Origin: Fervidobacterium gondwanense DSM 13020
GTDB lineage: Bacteria > Thermotogota > Thermotogae > Thermotogales > Fervidobacteriaceae
DNA length: 64,000 nt
Assembly: GCF_900143265.1 (NCBI RefSeq)
Contig: NZ_FRDJ01000001.1
Coordinates: forward strand, 310,001-374,000
Direction of reading: 5' to 3'
Made by a program: the position numbers and the translations under genes. Shown piece by piece: positions 1-7,395 of the stretch. The first letter of the stretch is position 1; every line of letters starts with the position of its first letter. Under the pieces are notes generated by a model. It was not told the DNA's origin. It did not search any database and worked only from the letters and a program-made list of their open reading frames with translations.

Positions 1-1
1 A

Positions 2-283
2 GACTCAAGCTATTTCAAATCAAGATACGAAGGTCAAAAGATTCAAGAAACATCACAAGAAGACGATATTGCAGATTTGGCTGTTCTCAGGATGGCTTAC
101 CTTATAGAAAAAGATTTCATGGAATTCTATAAGAAAGCTGCTGATAATGAGAAAAATGAAAGTGTCAGGAAGGTGTTGGTGCTCTTGCAAGATTGGGAAG
201 AAGGTCATAAGAGAATTATAGAAGAGCAGATGAAGGCGATAATTGAAAGGAACAATCTTGAATTGGGATTTTATCCATTTTAG
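2..283 (+). CDS. Rubrerythrin/ferritin-like domain protein (3' part)
   Basis: The reading frame is open to the left edge, so only the C-terminal ~93 residues are present. It ends at TAG 281-283. The visible part is a helical segment with the pattern AYLIEKDFMEFYKKAA followed by a second helix with EEGHKRIIEEQ, that is, Glu...Glu and Glu-x2-His spaced as in the second half of a rubrerythrin/ferritin-like diiron four-helix bundle. Such proteins act in the cytosol in peroxide/oxygen detoxification in anaerobes. A methionine-like start could be read at TTG 77 but has no ribosome site and would cut the bundle, so I treat the gene as truncated by the window. Whether a rubredoxin domain exists upstream cannot be seen. 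It is followed by a clear terminator. Confidence 0.6.
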   Translation, partial: DSSYFKSRYEGQKIQETSQEDDIADLAVLRMAYLIEKDFMEFYKKAADNEKNESVRKVLVLLQDWEEGHKRIIEEQMKAIIERNNLELGFYPF

Positions 284-307
284 TTTAAAACTCAAAATTG
301 ATTTGTT

Positions 308-340
308 GGGCCGAGCAAAGTTGCTCGGTCCTTTTTATTT
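308..340 (+). terminator. Intrinsic terminator after rubrerythrin-like gene
   Basis: GGGCCGAGCA (308-317) pairs with TGCTCGGTCC (322-331) around a 4-nt loop, including one G-T pair, and is followed directly by a T-rich tract (332-342). It lies 25 nt after the stop codon. Confidence 0.85.
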
Positions 341-469
341 TTCTGAAATATATAACTTCCATGCAAATTCCAACATCTAAGACGTGTCTGAAACACACCT
401 ATTTTTACAGTTACTGACAACAAATGTAACTTGTCGTTTATCATTTCACAAAGTGCAATGAAAAAATAC

Positions 470-493
470 AATAGTCATTTATTCATGACTATT
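470..493. repeat. Perfect inverted repeat, operator candidate
   Basis: AATAGTCAT (470-478) and ATGACTATT (485-493) are perfect complements separated by 6 nt. There is no T-run on either side, so it is not a terminator. It lies about 130 bp upstream of the TATAAT box, so it may be an upstream activator or repressor site. Function is unproven. Confidence 0.45.
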
Positions 494-597
494 CGTGAAC
501 TCCCCTTCAAAACGAATGAATTTATGCTAAAAATACAAATAACTCATATATACGTCAAAAAACGTCTAAAACTACTTATAGATGTCAAAATACAGAC

Positions 598-628
598 TTT
601 CAAAAACCTTCCACGTTTGGTATATAAT
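598..628 (+). promoter_or_regulatory. Candidate promoter of the LIV operon
   Basis: TATAAT at 623-628 is a perfect -10 box. The best -35 match, TTTCAA at 598-603, is poor and 19 bp away, so the promoter may depend on an activator. The implied leader to the GTG start at 753 is about 120 nt. Confidence 0.4.
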
Positions 629-752
629 GTAAAAAAATATTCAGTAAGTTTAACAAAGGTAACACAGCACTATATTTTGCAAATGTTGTTTTTCACTCAT
701 TAAGTTTTTAGGATTGCTAAATCTTTCAACTCTTTCAAAGGGAGGGGTAGTT

Positions 753-1865
753 GTGAGGAAAGTTCTGCTGTTTGTATTGCTCATCTTAACGGTTTTCACG
801 TTCTCAGCCATCAGGATAGGTGTTTTTGAACCACTAACAGGTGCTTTTGCTGCCGGAGGTCAGCTCACGCTCAAAGGTATTAGACTCGCCAACGAGATGT
901 TCCCAACCGTACTCAACCAAAAGGTAGAGCTGATAGTCTTAGACAACAAGACCGACAAAGTGGAAGCAGCAAACGCTGTGACAAGGCTCATCCAAGTCTA
1001 CAACGTCAGTGCGATTATCGGAAGTTACGGAAGTTCATTAGCAATCCCAGGAAGCGAAGTTGCAAACAAGATGAAAGTTCCTATGATGGGTTGTTCACCA
1101 ACGAACCCACTCGTGACAAAAGATAAGGAATATGCATTCCGAGTTTGTTTCATTGACCCATTCCAAGGTACTGTGATGGCAAAATTCGCTGTTGAAACTC
1201 TCAAAGCAAAGACTGCTTACATCCTCCAAGACATCTCATCTGACTACTCTGTCGGACTTGCTCACTACTTCAGAAATGCATTCATACAATTTACTGGAAA
1301 TTCAAAGTCGATACTTGGAGTAGCTTCTTACCAAGGTGGAGACCAGGACTTCACAGCTCAGCTCACGTTAGCAAAAGCTAAGAATCCAGATGTTCTATTC
1401 ATACCAGCTGGTTCTTACGGAGATGCCGCACTTATAATGAAACAAGCAAGAGAAATGGGTATCAAGGCAACTTTCTTAGGTGGAGATACTTGGGAAGTTC
1501 CTGAAATCATCGAAGTTGGCGGAGACGCTGTCGAAGGCGCATATTTCAGCACGCACTTTGACGAAAAGGCTATGACAACAGAGATGACAAAGAAATTCGT
1601 TGAAGCTTACAGGAAGAAATACAACGAAGAACCAAGTGCGTTCGCAGCTCTTGGTTTTGATGCTTACCTCGTTATTCTTGACGCAATAACAAGAGCAAAA
1701 TCAGCAAAACCAGAAGATATTAAGAACGCATTAGCACAGACAAAGAACTTCCAAGGTGCAACTGGCTCTATAACGTTTGACGAAAACGGAGACGCAGTTA
1801 AAGACGCAATAGTTAAGAAGATAGAAAACGGTAAGTTCAAGTTGGTAAGTATTGTAAAACCATAA
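753..1865 (+). CDS. LIV-type ABC transporter substrate-binding protein 1
   Basis: Exported type-I periplasmic binding protein (Leu/Ile/Val-binding, Peripla_BP_6 class) of 370 residues. The GTG at 753 is chosen because GGAGG (741-745) lies 7 nt upstream and translation from it yields a textbook signal peptide (basic MRK then about 14 hydrophobic residues ending near FSA). Typical LIV features follow: IGVFEPLTGAFAAGGQ near the N-terminus, GSYGSSLAIPGSEVA, and FIDPFQGTVMAKFA. It is the first gene of a six-gene operon with matching permeases and ATPases. The next gene is a close paralog, so the transporter has two receptors. Substrate could be branched-chain amino acids, other amino acids or amides; the sequence does not decide. 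Confidence 0.9.
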   Translation: MRKVLLFVLLILTVFTFSAIRIGVFEPLTGAFAAGGQLTLKGIRLANEMFPTVLNQKVELIVLDNKTDKVEAANAVTRLIQVYNVSAIIGSYGSSLAIPGSEVANKMKVPMMGCSPTNPLVTKDKEYAFRVCFIDPFQGTVMAKFAVETLKAKTAYILQDISSDYSVGLAHYFRNAFIQFTGNSKSILGVASYQGGDQDFTAQLTLAKAKNPDVLFIPAGSYGDAALIMKQAREMGIKATFLGGDTWEVPEIIEVGGDAVEGAYFSTHFDEKAMTTEMTKKFVEAYRKKYNEEPSAFAALGFDAYLVILDAITRAKSAKPEDIKNALAQTKNFQGATGSITFDENGDAVKDAIVKKIENGKFKLVSIVKP

Positions 1866-1906
1866 TAATGCTATTTAAATCCCATACTGTATAAGAGGTG
1901 ATTGGC

Positions 1907-3028
1907 ATGAGAAAATATCTGCTTTTTATCATTATGATTTTGAGTTTATCTATAGCCTTTGCAGCAAATGAAATTGTGATAGGGGTAACGCAACCGCTAA
2001 CTGGGAACTACGCAATGGGTGGACAGCTTGGCATGAGGGGCATCGAGATGGCGTACGAAGAAGTCCCAACTGTTCTTGGAAGGCCTATAAAACTTGTCAC
2101 GCTTGATAATAAGAGTGACAAAATCGAAGCTGCTAACGTTGTTACGAGGCTCATTGAACAGTTCAAAGTTTCAGCAATTCTTGGTACCTATTCAAGTGCA
2201 CTCGGTATTCCCGGTGCAGAGATAGCCAACAAGAACAAAGTCGTTTACATCGCTCCATCGAACACAAACCCACTTGTCACAAAGGACAAACCATTTGCAT
2301 TCAGAGTCTGCTTTATTGACCCGTTCCAAGGCACAGTTATGGCGAAATTCGCTGTTCAAAACCTTAAGGCAAAGACCGCTGCGGTTATATACGACGTTTC
2401 AAACGACTATTCAGTCGGCCTTGCATATTACTTCCGCGATGCTTTCGTAAAGCTTACAGGCGATTCGAAAGCGGTCAAAGTCTACATAGCTTACCAAGGT
2501 GGAGACCAAGATTTCACAGCTCAACTTACAGCAATTAAGAAGGCCAATCCGGACGTTATCTTCGTTCCAGCCGGTATCGTTGGTGATGCTGCACTTATAG
2601 CGAAACAAGCACGCGAGCTTGGACTAAAGCAGCCATTACTCGGTGGAGACACGTGGGACTTACCACAATTGATAGAAATCGGTGGAAGTGCCGTTGAAGG
2701 TGCATACTACAGCACAATGTTCGATGCAAAGGCTGCACTATCTGACAAGACGAAACCATTTGTTGAAAAGTACAGAAAGAAATACAACGAAGACCCAGGC
2801 TACTTACCAGCACTTGCTTATGACGCTTACATGGTATTAATCGACGCAATAAAGAGGGCGGGTAGCGATGATCCAGAAAAGATTAGAAGAGCATTGTTAA
2901 CGACAGACTTTGTTGGTGTCTCTGGAAGAATAAGATTTGACCAAAACAGGGACGCAATTAAAGACGCAGTCATCAAAACGATAAAGAACGGAAAGTTCGA
3001 ATTCGTTACGGTAATAAAGGGCGATTGA
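1907..3028 (+). CDS. LIV-type ABC transporter substrate-binding protein 2
   Basis: Second exported LIV-type binding protein, 373 residues, very similar to its upstream neighbour along its whole length (shared RVCFIDPFQGTVMAKFAV, YQGGDQDFTAQLT and AYRKKYNE-type blocks), so it arose by tandem duplication. ATG 1907 is preferred over GTG 1898 because AGAGGTG (1894-1900) is placed correctly only for 1907. The signal peptide is MRKYLLFIIMILSLSIAFA. The two paralogs differ at scattered positions in the predicted ligand cleft, so they probably present different ligands to the same membrane complex (inference). A stem-loop follows before the permease genes. Confidence 0.9.
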   Translation: MRKYLLFIIMILSLSIAFAANEIVIGVTQPLTGNYAMGGQLGMRGIEMAYEEVPTVLGRPIKLVTLDNKSDKIEAANVVTRLIEQFKVSAILGTYSSALGIPGAEIANKNKVVYIAPSNTNPLVTKDKPFAFRVCFIDPFQGTVMAKFAVQNLKAKTAAVIYDVSNDYSVGLAYYFRDAFVKLTGDSKAVKVYIAYQGGDQDFTAQLTAIKKANPDVIFVPAGIVGDAALIAKQARELGLKQPLLGGDTWDLPQLIEIGGSAVEGAYYSTMFDAKAALSDKTKPFVEKYRKKYNEDPGYLPALAYDAYMVLIDAIKRAGSDDPEKIRRALLTTDFVGVSGRIRFDQNRDAIKDAVIKTIKNGKFEFVTVIKGD

Positions 3029-3048
3029 TTAGCCCACATTTTAAAGAT

Positions 3049-3076
3049 GGGAATGGCTTCTGCCATTCCCGTCTTT
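3049..3076 (+). terminator. Intra-operon stem-loop after the binding-protein genes
   Basis: GGGAATGGC (3049-3057) pairs perfectly with GCCATTCCC (3062-3070) around TTCT, followed by the short T-tract GTCTTTT. It sits between the two binding-protein genes and livH. The weak T-tract suggests partial termination or 3'-end protection, giving an excess of binding-protein mRNA over permease mRNA (inference). Confidence 0.6.
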
Positions 3077-3092
3077 TAGAATTATTAGATTT

Positions 3093-3113
3093 CTTTCAGA
3101 TTCTTTCAAAGGG
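3093..3113 (+). repeat. Tandem CTTTCA motif in front of livH, shared with the first gene
   Basis: CTTTCA occurs at 3093 and 3103, the second copy reading TCTTTCAAAGGG. The same arrangement (CTTTCA at 723 and 732, then TCTTTCAAAGGG) precedes the first binding-protein gene. Both lie just upstream of the ribosome site. Confidence 0.4.
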
Positions 3114-3127
3114 TTGGAGGTGTAGTG

Positions 3128-4021
3128 ATGGATTGGGGCCTGTTTTTGCAACATATGGTTAATGCTATCTCATTGGGGTTTGTTTTTGGGCTCGTCGCAG
3201 TAGGATATGCCCTTGTGTACGGTGTTGTTAAGCTTGTTAACTTTGCACACGGAGACGTCTTCATGATGGCGGCTTACTTCATGTTTTATACCTCTTTGAT
3301 ATTCGGCGCTCCTTGGCTCAGTGCGGTGATTCTCGGTATTGTCTTCACATCGCTTCTTGGCGTTGGTATTGAAAAAGTTGCATATAAACCTCTCAGAAAG
3401 TATCCAAGGATAAATTCCCTCGTGTCATCGATCGGTATGTCCTTCTTGCTCCAAAACTTCGCTGTTGTTGTTTTCGGTGGAATTCAAAGATCTTTCCCAG
3501 TTCCAGAACCGATGAAAAAAACTCTTATCTTCGGTGAAATACGAGTACAGGCTGTGTCGATTTATACGATAATTTTCTCGATAATTGTGGTGGTAATTCT
3601 CACTTTCATACTACAAAAAACAAAAATCGGTCTTGCCATGAGAATTCTCTCAAGAGACTTTGACACGGCAAGGCTTATGGGAATAAATGTAAACAGGACG
3701 ATATCTTTTACCTTTGCTCTCGGTTCTGCGCTTGCTGCTGTCAGTGCTGTTTTCTGGGCGCTCAGATACCCTCAGATATTCCCGTTCATGGGGCAGTATC
3801 CAGGCAGTAGGGCTTTCATAGCCGCTGTTGTGGGTGGTATCGGTAGTCTTAAAGGAGCGCTCATAGGTGGATTCGTTCTCGGCTTGCTGACCGTGTTAAT
3901 TCCTGCGATGTTCCCGGAATACTCAGGCTATCGTGAAGCGTTCATATTCTTACTCCTCGTGTTAGTCCTGATCTTCAAGCCGAATGGACTCTTCGGTCAG
4001 GAGGCAGGTGAAAAAGCATGA
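3128..4021 (+). CDS. livH: LIV-type ABC transporter permease LivH
   Basis: Inner-membrane permease of 297 residues with about eight hydrophobic segments. Family marks visible: GYALVYGVVKLVNFAHGD near residues 27-45 (typical LivH N-terminal signature) and a late GIGSLKGALIGGFVLGLL segment. ATG 3128 is chosen over GTG 3125 because GGAGG (3116-3120) is 7 nt from it. It forms the translocation pore with LivM. Its stop overlaps the livM start in an ATGA, so the two are translationally coupled. Confidence 0.92.
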   Translation: MDWGLFLQHMVNAISLGFVFGLVAVGYALVYGVVKLVNFAHGDVFMMAAYFMFYTSLIFGAPWLSAVILGIVFTSLLGVGIEKVAYKPLRKYPRINSLVSSIGMSFLLQNFAVVVFGGIQRSFPVPEPMKKTLIFGEIRVQAVSIYTIIFSIIVVVILTFILQKTKIGLAMRILSRDFDTARLMGINVNRTISFTFALGSALAAVSAVFWALRYPQIFPFMGQYPGSRAFIAAVVGGIGSLKGALIGGFVLGLLTVLIPAMFPEYSGYREAFIFLLLVLVLIFKPNGLFGQEAGEKA

Positions 4022-5061
4022 AACGTTCAACGAGAATTATGCTCAGCATAGTCTTTATAATAGTAATTTATATCTTTGTCTTTTTTGCTGAAAAGTACAT
4101 GGACCCGTTCATAAAGAGAGTTCTCAACACAGGCTTCATATACGTCATCCTCGCAGTTAGCTTGAACCTCATAAACGGTTTCACTGGTCAATTTTCTCTG
4201 GGGCATGCCGGATTTATGGCAATAGGTGCTTATACGTCTGCTCTTTTGTACATGTCGCCTGAGAACAAATTGTCGAACTTTTTCATGGAGCCTTTGATTT
4301 CTCCATTAGATCAAATACAAATTCCTTTCTTTTGGGCACTCATTGTCGGTGGTTTGATGGCTGCATTGATGGGATTCATCGTCGGTGCGCCGAGCCTTAG
4401 AGTGCGTGGAGACTACCTTGCAATAGTTACGTACGGTTTCTCAGAAATTATCAGATCTCTTTTCAACAACTTGCAAAATATTACGAACGGGCCTCTCGGT
4501 TTGAAGGGGTTACCTACTTACACGAACCTTTGGTGGACTGTAAGCTGGGCTATCGTTACAGTGATAGTTATCAGAAGAATAGTTGACAGTTCTTACGGTA
4601 GAGCATTGAAAGCGATAAGGGACGACGAAGTGGCTGCTGAAAACTTGGGTATAAATCTCTTCAAGCACAAAGTCCTCGCGTTCGTTGTTGGTGCGTTCTT
4701 CGCAGGCGTTGCGGGAGGTCTTTTAGGAAGCTTATTGATGACGATAGACCCCAATTCCTTCAGTATACTCTTCACGTATCAGATAATTACCATAATACTC
4801 CTCGGTGGGCTCGGAAATATCACAGGCAGTGTGATTGTCGGAATAGGTTTTGCTTTCTTGATGGAAGGGCTCAGGTTCGTCGAAATGCCTATGAATATAT
4901 TTGGCATAACGATACCGGGTATACTTGGTATGCGTATGCTGATATTCTCCATACTCCTTATGATAACCATCCTTTTCTTCAGACAGGGTCTCTTTGGACA
5001 GCGTGAATTCACTTGGGAAGGCTTTGTCAGGTTATTTACAAAAAGGAAGGTGAGCCAATGA
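4018..5061 (+). CDS. livM: LIV-type ABC transporter permease LivM
   Basis: Second inner-membrane permease, 347 residues, with about ten hydrophobic segments. LivM signatures: NLINGFTGQFSLGHAGFMAIGAY around residues 50-72 and LRGDYLAIVT-like RVRGDYLAIVTYGFSEI near 128-144. The coupling motif GRALKAIRDDEVAAENLGIN lies on a cytoplasmic loop and should contact the ATPases. Start and stop both overlap the neighbours by an ATGA, typical of a tightly coupled operon. Confidence 0.92.
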   Translation: MKRSTRIMLSIVFIIVIYIFVFFAEKYMDPFIKRVLNTGFIYVILAVSLNLINGFTGQFSLGHAGFMAIGAYTSALLYMSPENKLSNFFMEPLISPLDQIQIPFFWALIVGGLMAALMGFIVGAPSLRVRGDYLAIVTYGFSEIIRSLFNNLQNITNGPLGLKGLPTYTNLWWTVSWAIVTVIVIRRIVDSSYGRALKAIRDDEVAAENLGINLFKHKVLAFVVGAFFAGVAGGLLGSLLMTIDPNSFSILFTYQIITIILLGGLGNITGSVIVGIGFAFLMEGLRFVEMPMNIFGITIPGILGMRMLIFSILLMITILFFRQGLFGQREFTWEGFVRLFTKRKVSQ

Positions 5062-5882
5062 TGACAACGCAGATGACAGTCCCTTCAAAAGAAACGAAAG
5101 AAGTGAAAACGACTGTTTTAAAAATGGAGCACGTAACTAAAAAATTCGGTGGACTCGTTGCTGTCTCCGATTTTAACCTGGATCTAAAAGATGGCGAACT
5201 GCTCGGGTTGATAGGTCCAAACGGTGCAGGTAAGACAACGATATTCAACTTGATAACCCACGTCTTTCCTGCAACGGAAGGGAAGATAGAATTTCTCGGA
5301 AAAGATATAACAGATGAGAAAACTGATAGAATAATAAGACTTGGAATTGCGAGAACGTTTCAGAATATAAGGCTCTTTGGAAATATGACGGTACGTGAAA
5401 ATATAATGACAGCGTTCCACGCTCATTTGAAATCCGATTTGTTTTCTGCCGTTGCTTTCTTGCCAAATTACCAGAAAGAAGAAGAGTATATTCAGAGCAT
5501 GACAGAAGAACTTATGAAAGAACTTGGCATACACCACCTTGCAGATTATAAGTCAACGTCACTGCCTTATGGTCTTCAAAGAAAGCTTGAAATTGCAAGA
5601 GCACTGGCAACTCGGCCAAGACTATTACTTTTGGACGAACCGGCAGCAGGTATGAACCCTGATGAAACGCTTGAACTGAATGAACTGATTTTGAGAATCA
5701 GAGAGAAATTCAAATTGACAATCATAGTTATAGAGCACGATATGAAAGTTATTATGAACATCTGCGAAAGGATAGTGGTTTTAGATCACGGTGTCACAAT
5801 TGCAGAAGGGACCCCAGAAGAAATCCAGAAAAATCCACTTGTCATAAAAGCTTACTTAGGTGCAGGTGATGAAGATGCTTGA
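5058..5882 (+). CDS. livG: LIV-type ABC transporter ATP-binding protein LivG
   Basis: Cytoplasmic ATPase subunit, 274 residues. Walker A GPNGAGKTT begins at residue 53, Q-loop is TFQNIRLF, the signature has the LivG form LPYGLQRKLEIARAL, Walker B is RLLLLDEPAAGMNP, and the switch is VIEHDM. ATG 5058 is chosen because it overlaps the livM stop (ATGA) and AAGGAAGGTGA lies upstream. It has a hydrophilic N-terminal extension of about 20 residues before the usual LivG start, rich in Thr and Lys. Confidence 0.92.
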   Translation: MMTTQMTVPSKETKEVKTTVLKMEHVTKKFGGLVAVSDFNLDLKDGELLGLIGPNGAGKTTIFNLITHVFPATEGKIEFLGKDITDEKTDRIIRLGIARTFQNIRLFGNMTVRENIMTAFHAHLKSDLFSAVAFLPNYQKEEEYIQSMTEELMKELGIHHLADYKSTSLPYGLQRKLEIARALATRPRLLLLDEPAAGMNPDETLELNELILRIREKFKLTIIVIEHDMKVIMNICERIVVLDHGVTIAEGTPEEIQKNPLVIKAYLGAGDEDA

Positions 5883-6579
5883 GATTATGGACTTACATGT
5901 ACATTATGGTGGTATACACGCACTGAAGGGTATATCCATGAAAGTCGAAGAAGGACAGATAATATCACTTATAGGTGCAAACGGAGCTGGCAAGTCGACA
6001 ACGTTAAGAACAATATGCGGCTTGAAGGAAGCAACAAGAGGAAGTATTAAATACAAAGGGAAAGAACTTACGAAACTTGATACAAGCGAGATAGTGAAAA
6101 TGGGAATAACAATGGTTCCAGAAGGACGTAGAGTCTTTTCGAACTTAACAGTTTATGAAAATCTCTTGGCAGGTGCGTACTTGAGAAAGGATAAAGAAGA
6201 GATAAAGAAAGACATAGAATATGTCTTCGATTTGTTCCCAAGGCTACGCGAGAGAACGAATCAGAGGGCTGGTACGCTATCAGGTGGAGAACAGCAGATG
6301 CTCGCAATCGGTAGAGCTCTCATGTCAAGGCCAAAATTACTCCTCTTCGATGAGCCGTCACTCGGACTTGCACCTGTTATCGTTAAGGAAGTCTTCCAGA
6401 TGATCAAGAAAATTCACAGCGAAGGTGTCACGATATTCTTAGTCGAACAAAATGCGTACGAAGCCTTAAAACTGTCCGATTATGCGTACGTTCTGGAAAC
6501 TGGAAGGATAGTTCTTGAGGGAACAGGTAAAGACTTACTGGAAGACGAAAGAGTTAGAAAAGCATATCTTGGTGGATAA
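5875..6579 (+). CDS. livF: LIV-type ABC transporter ATP-binding protein LivF
   Basis: Second ATPase of the transporter, 234 residues. Walker A GANGAGKST starts at residue 34; MVPEGRRVFSNLTVYENL is the characteristic LivF Q-loop region; signature LSGGEQQMLAIGRAL; Walker B LLLFDEPSLGLAP; switch FLVEQN. ATG 5875 is chosen from four in-frame start codons because AGGTGA is 6 nt upstream; it overlaps the livG end. Last gene of the operon, followed by a strong terminator. Confidence 0.92.
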   Translation: MLEIMDLHVHYGGIHALKGISMKVEEGQIISLIGANGAGKSTTLRTICGLKEATRGSIKYKGKELTKLDTSEIVKMGITMVPEGRRVFSNLTVYENLLAGAYLRKDKEEIKKDIEYVFDLFPRLRERTNQRAGTLSGGEQQMLAIGRALMSRPKLLLFDEPSLGLAPVIVKEVFQMIKKIHSEGVTIFLVEQNAYEALKLSDYAYVLETGRIVLEGTGKDLLEDERVRKAYLGG

Positions 6580-6609
6580 CATAAAGATCAAGGGATGTAA
6601 ATCACTGAG

Positions 6610-6639
6610 GCGGAGGTTGTTCAGACCTCCGCTTTTTTA
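6610..6639 (+). terminator. Intrinsic terminator of the LIV operon
   Basis: GCGGAGGT (6610-6617) pairs with ACCTCCGC (6625-6632) around a 7-nt loop, followed by TTTTTT. It lies 30 nt after livF. Confidence 0.9.
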
Positions 6640-6698
6640 TGTTAAACTATATTACGGAGATGATAAAACACATAGAATCCTAGGGGAGGAAGTTATCA

Positions 6699-7358
6699 TT
6701 GAAGTTCACTGAGCTCTATGATGAACTAAAATCAATATACGGAGAACTTGGCAAATGGTGGCCTGGTGCAAGGGAGGAAATTATCGTATCGGCTGTCTTG
6801 ACACAAAACACGAACTGGCAAAATGTTGAGAAGGCACTTGTAAACATAAGAAAATACTGCCAAGGTGACATTTTACAGTGCTTAGGAAAATTGAGCGAGC
6901 AAGAGCTCTCAGAACTTATCAGACCGGCGGGATTTTTCAATATCAAAGCGAAAAGGTTGAAGAACTTGCTCCAGTGGATAGAAACGTACGGTTATGATCT
7001 TGATAAGATTTCAACTTTAGATACGGAAAATTTGAGAAAAGAACTTCTCTCAATCAACGGCATAGGCAAGGAAACCGCAGATTCGATAATACTCTATGCC
7101 TTCGAAAAACCGATATTTGTTGTCGATGCGTATACAAAGAGGATAGTAAGAAGGATTTTCGATATCGAGTACAAAGAATATGATGAATCCAGAAAGTTAT
7201 TTGAGGAAACATTCACAAAAGATGTGAAGCTATATCAAGAATTTCACGGTTTAATCGTTGAACATGCGAAAGCTCTTTGCAGAACTAAACCTCTTTGTGA
7301 GCAATGTCCAATAGCAGATTGCCTGTACAAAAGTCAAAAAAGCAAAAGCGGGGAATAA
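6699..7358 (+). CDS. Endonuclease III-like HhH-GPD DNA glycosylase (COG2231 / MagIII-like)
   Basis: Base-excision-repair glycosylase of 219 residues, cytoplasmic. TTG 6699 is chosen because GGGGAGG lies upstream. The helix-hairpin-helix reads INGIGKETADS (residues 119-129) and the conserved catalytic Asp is D143 in FVVDAYTKR. The lysine that makes endonuclease III a beta-lyase (K120 in E. coli Nth, GxGRKTA) is replaced by E125 here, so a monofunctional alkyl-base glycosylase is expected. The C-terminus has C194-x5-C200-x2-C203-x4-C208, a shortened [4Fe-4S] motif (Nth has x6, x2, x5). Length matches H. pylori MagIII. It stands alone between two terminators. Confidence 0.82.
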   Translation: MKFTELYDELKSIYGELGKWWPGAREEIIVSAVLTQNTNWQNVEKALVNIRKYCQGDILQCLGKLSEQELSELIRPAGFFNIKAKRLKNLLQWIETYGYDLDKISTLDTENLRKELLSINGIGKETADSIILYAFEKPIFVVDAYTKRIVRRIFDIEYKEYDESRKLFEETFTKDVKLYQEFHGLIVEHAKALCRTKPLCEQCPIADCLYKSQKSKSGE

Positions 7359-7369
7359 CCCCCGCTTTT
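7344..7369. terminator. Bidirectional terminator between convergent genes
   Basis: AAAAGCGGGG (7344-7353) pairs perfectly with CCCCGCTTTT (7360-7369) around 6 nt. The A-run on one side and T-run on the other let it stop transcription from both the glycosylase gene (its stop codon lies in the loop) and the convergent peptide-binding-protein gene. Confidence 0.85.
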
Positions 7370-7395
7370 GTAATTCCTTAGTTATTTTAATGTGC

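Larger units (their letters stand above)
341..752. other. Long AT-rich intergenic/leader region before the LIV operon
   Basis: This 410-base stretch has no convincing gene: the longest frame (431-703) has no ribosome site and a composition like random AT-rich DNA. It holds a perfect 9-bp inverted repeat (470-493), a set of 10-bp-phased GTC(A/T)AAA motifs (552-590), a TATAAT box (623-628) and a long leader ending in a strong Shine-Dalgarno site. It is probably the regulatory region of the transporter operon. Confidence 0.6.

Noticed and set aside
431-703. 90-codon frame before the LIV operon
   Set aside because: No ribosome site, AT-rich random-looking composition, and it overlaps the promoter and repeats.
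631-752. Riboswitch in the ~120-nt LIV leader
   Set aside because: I could not find paired stems or a known aptamer core; the length alone is not evidence.
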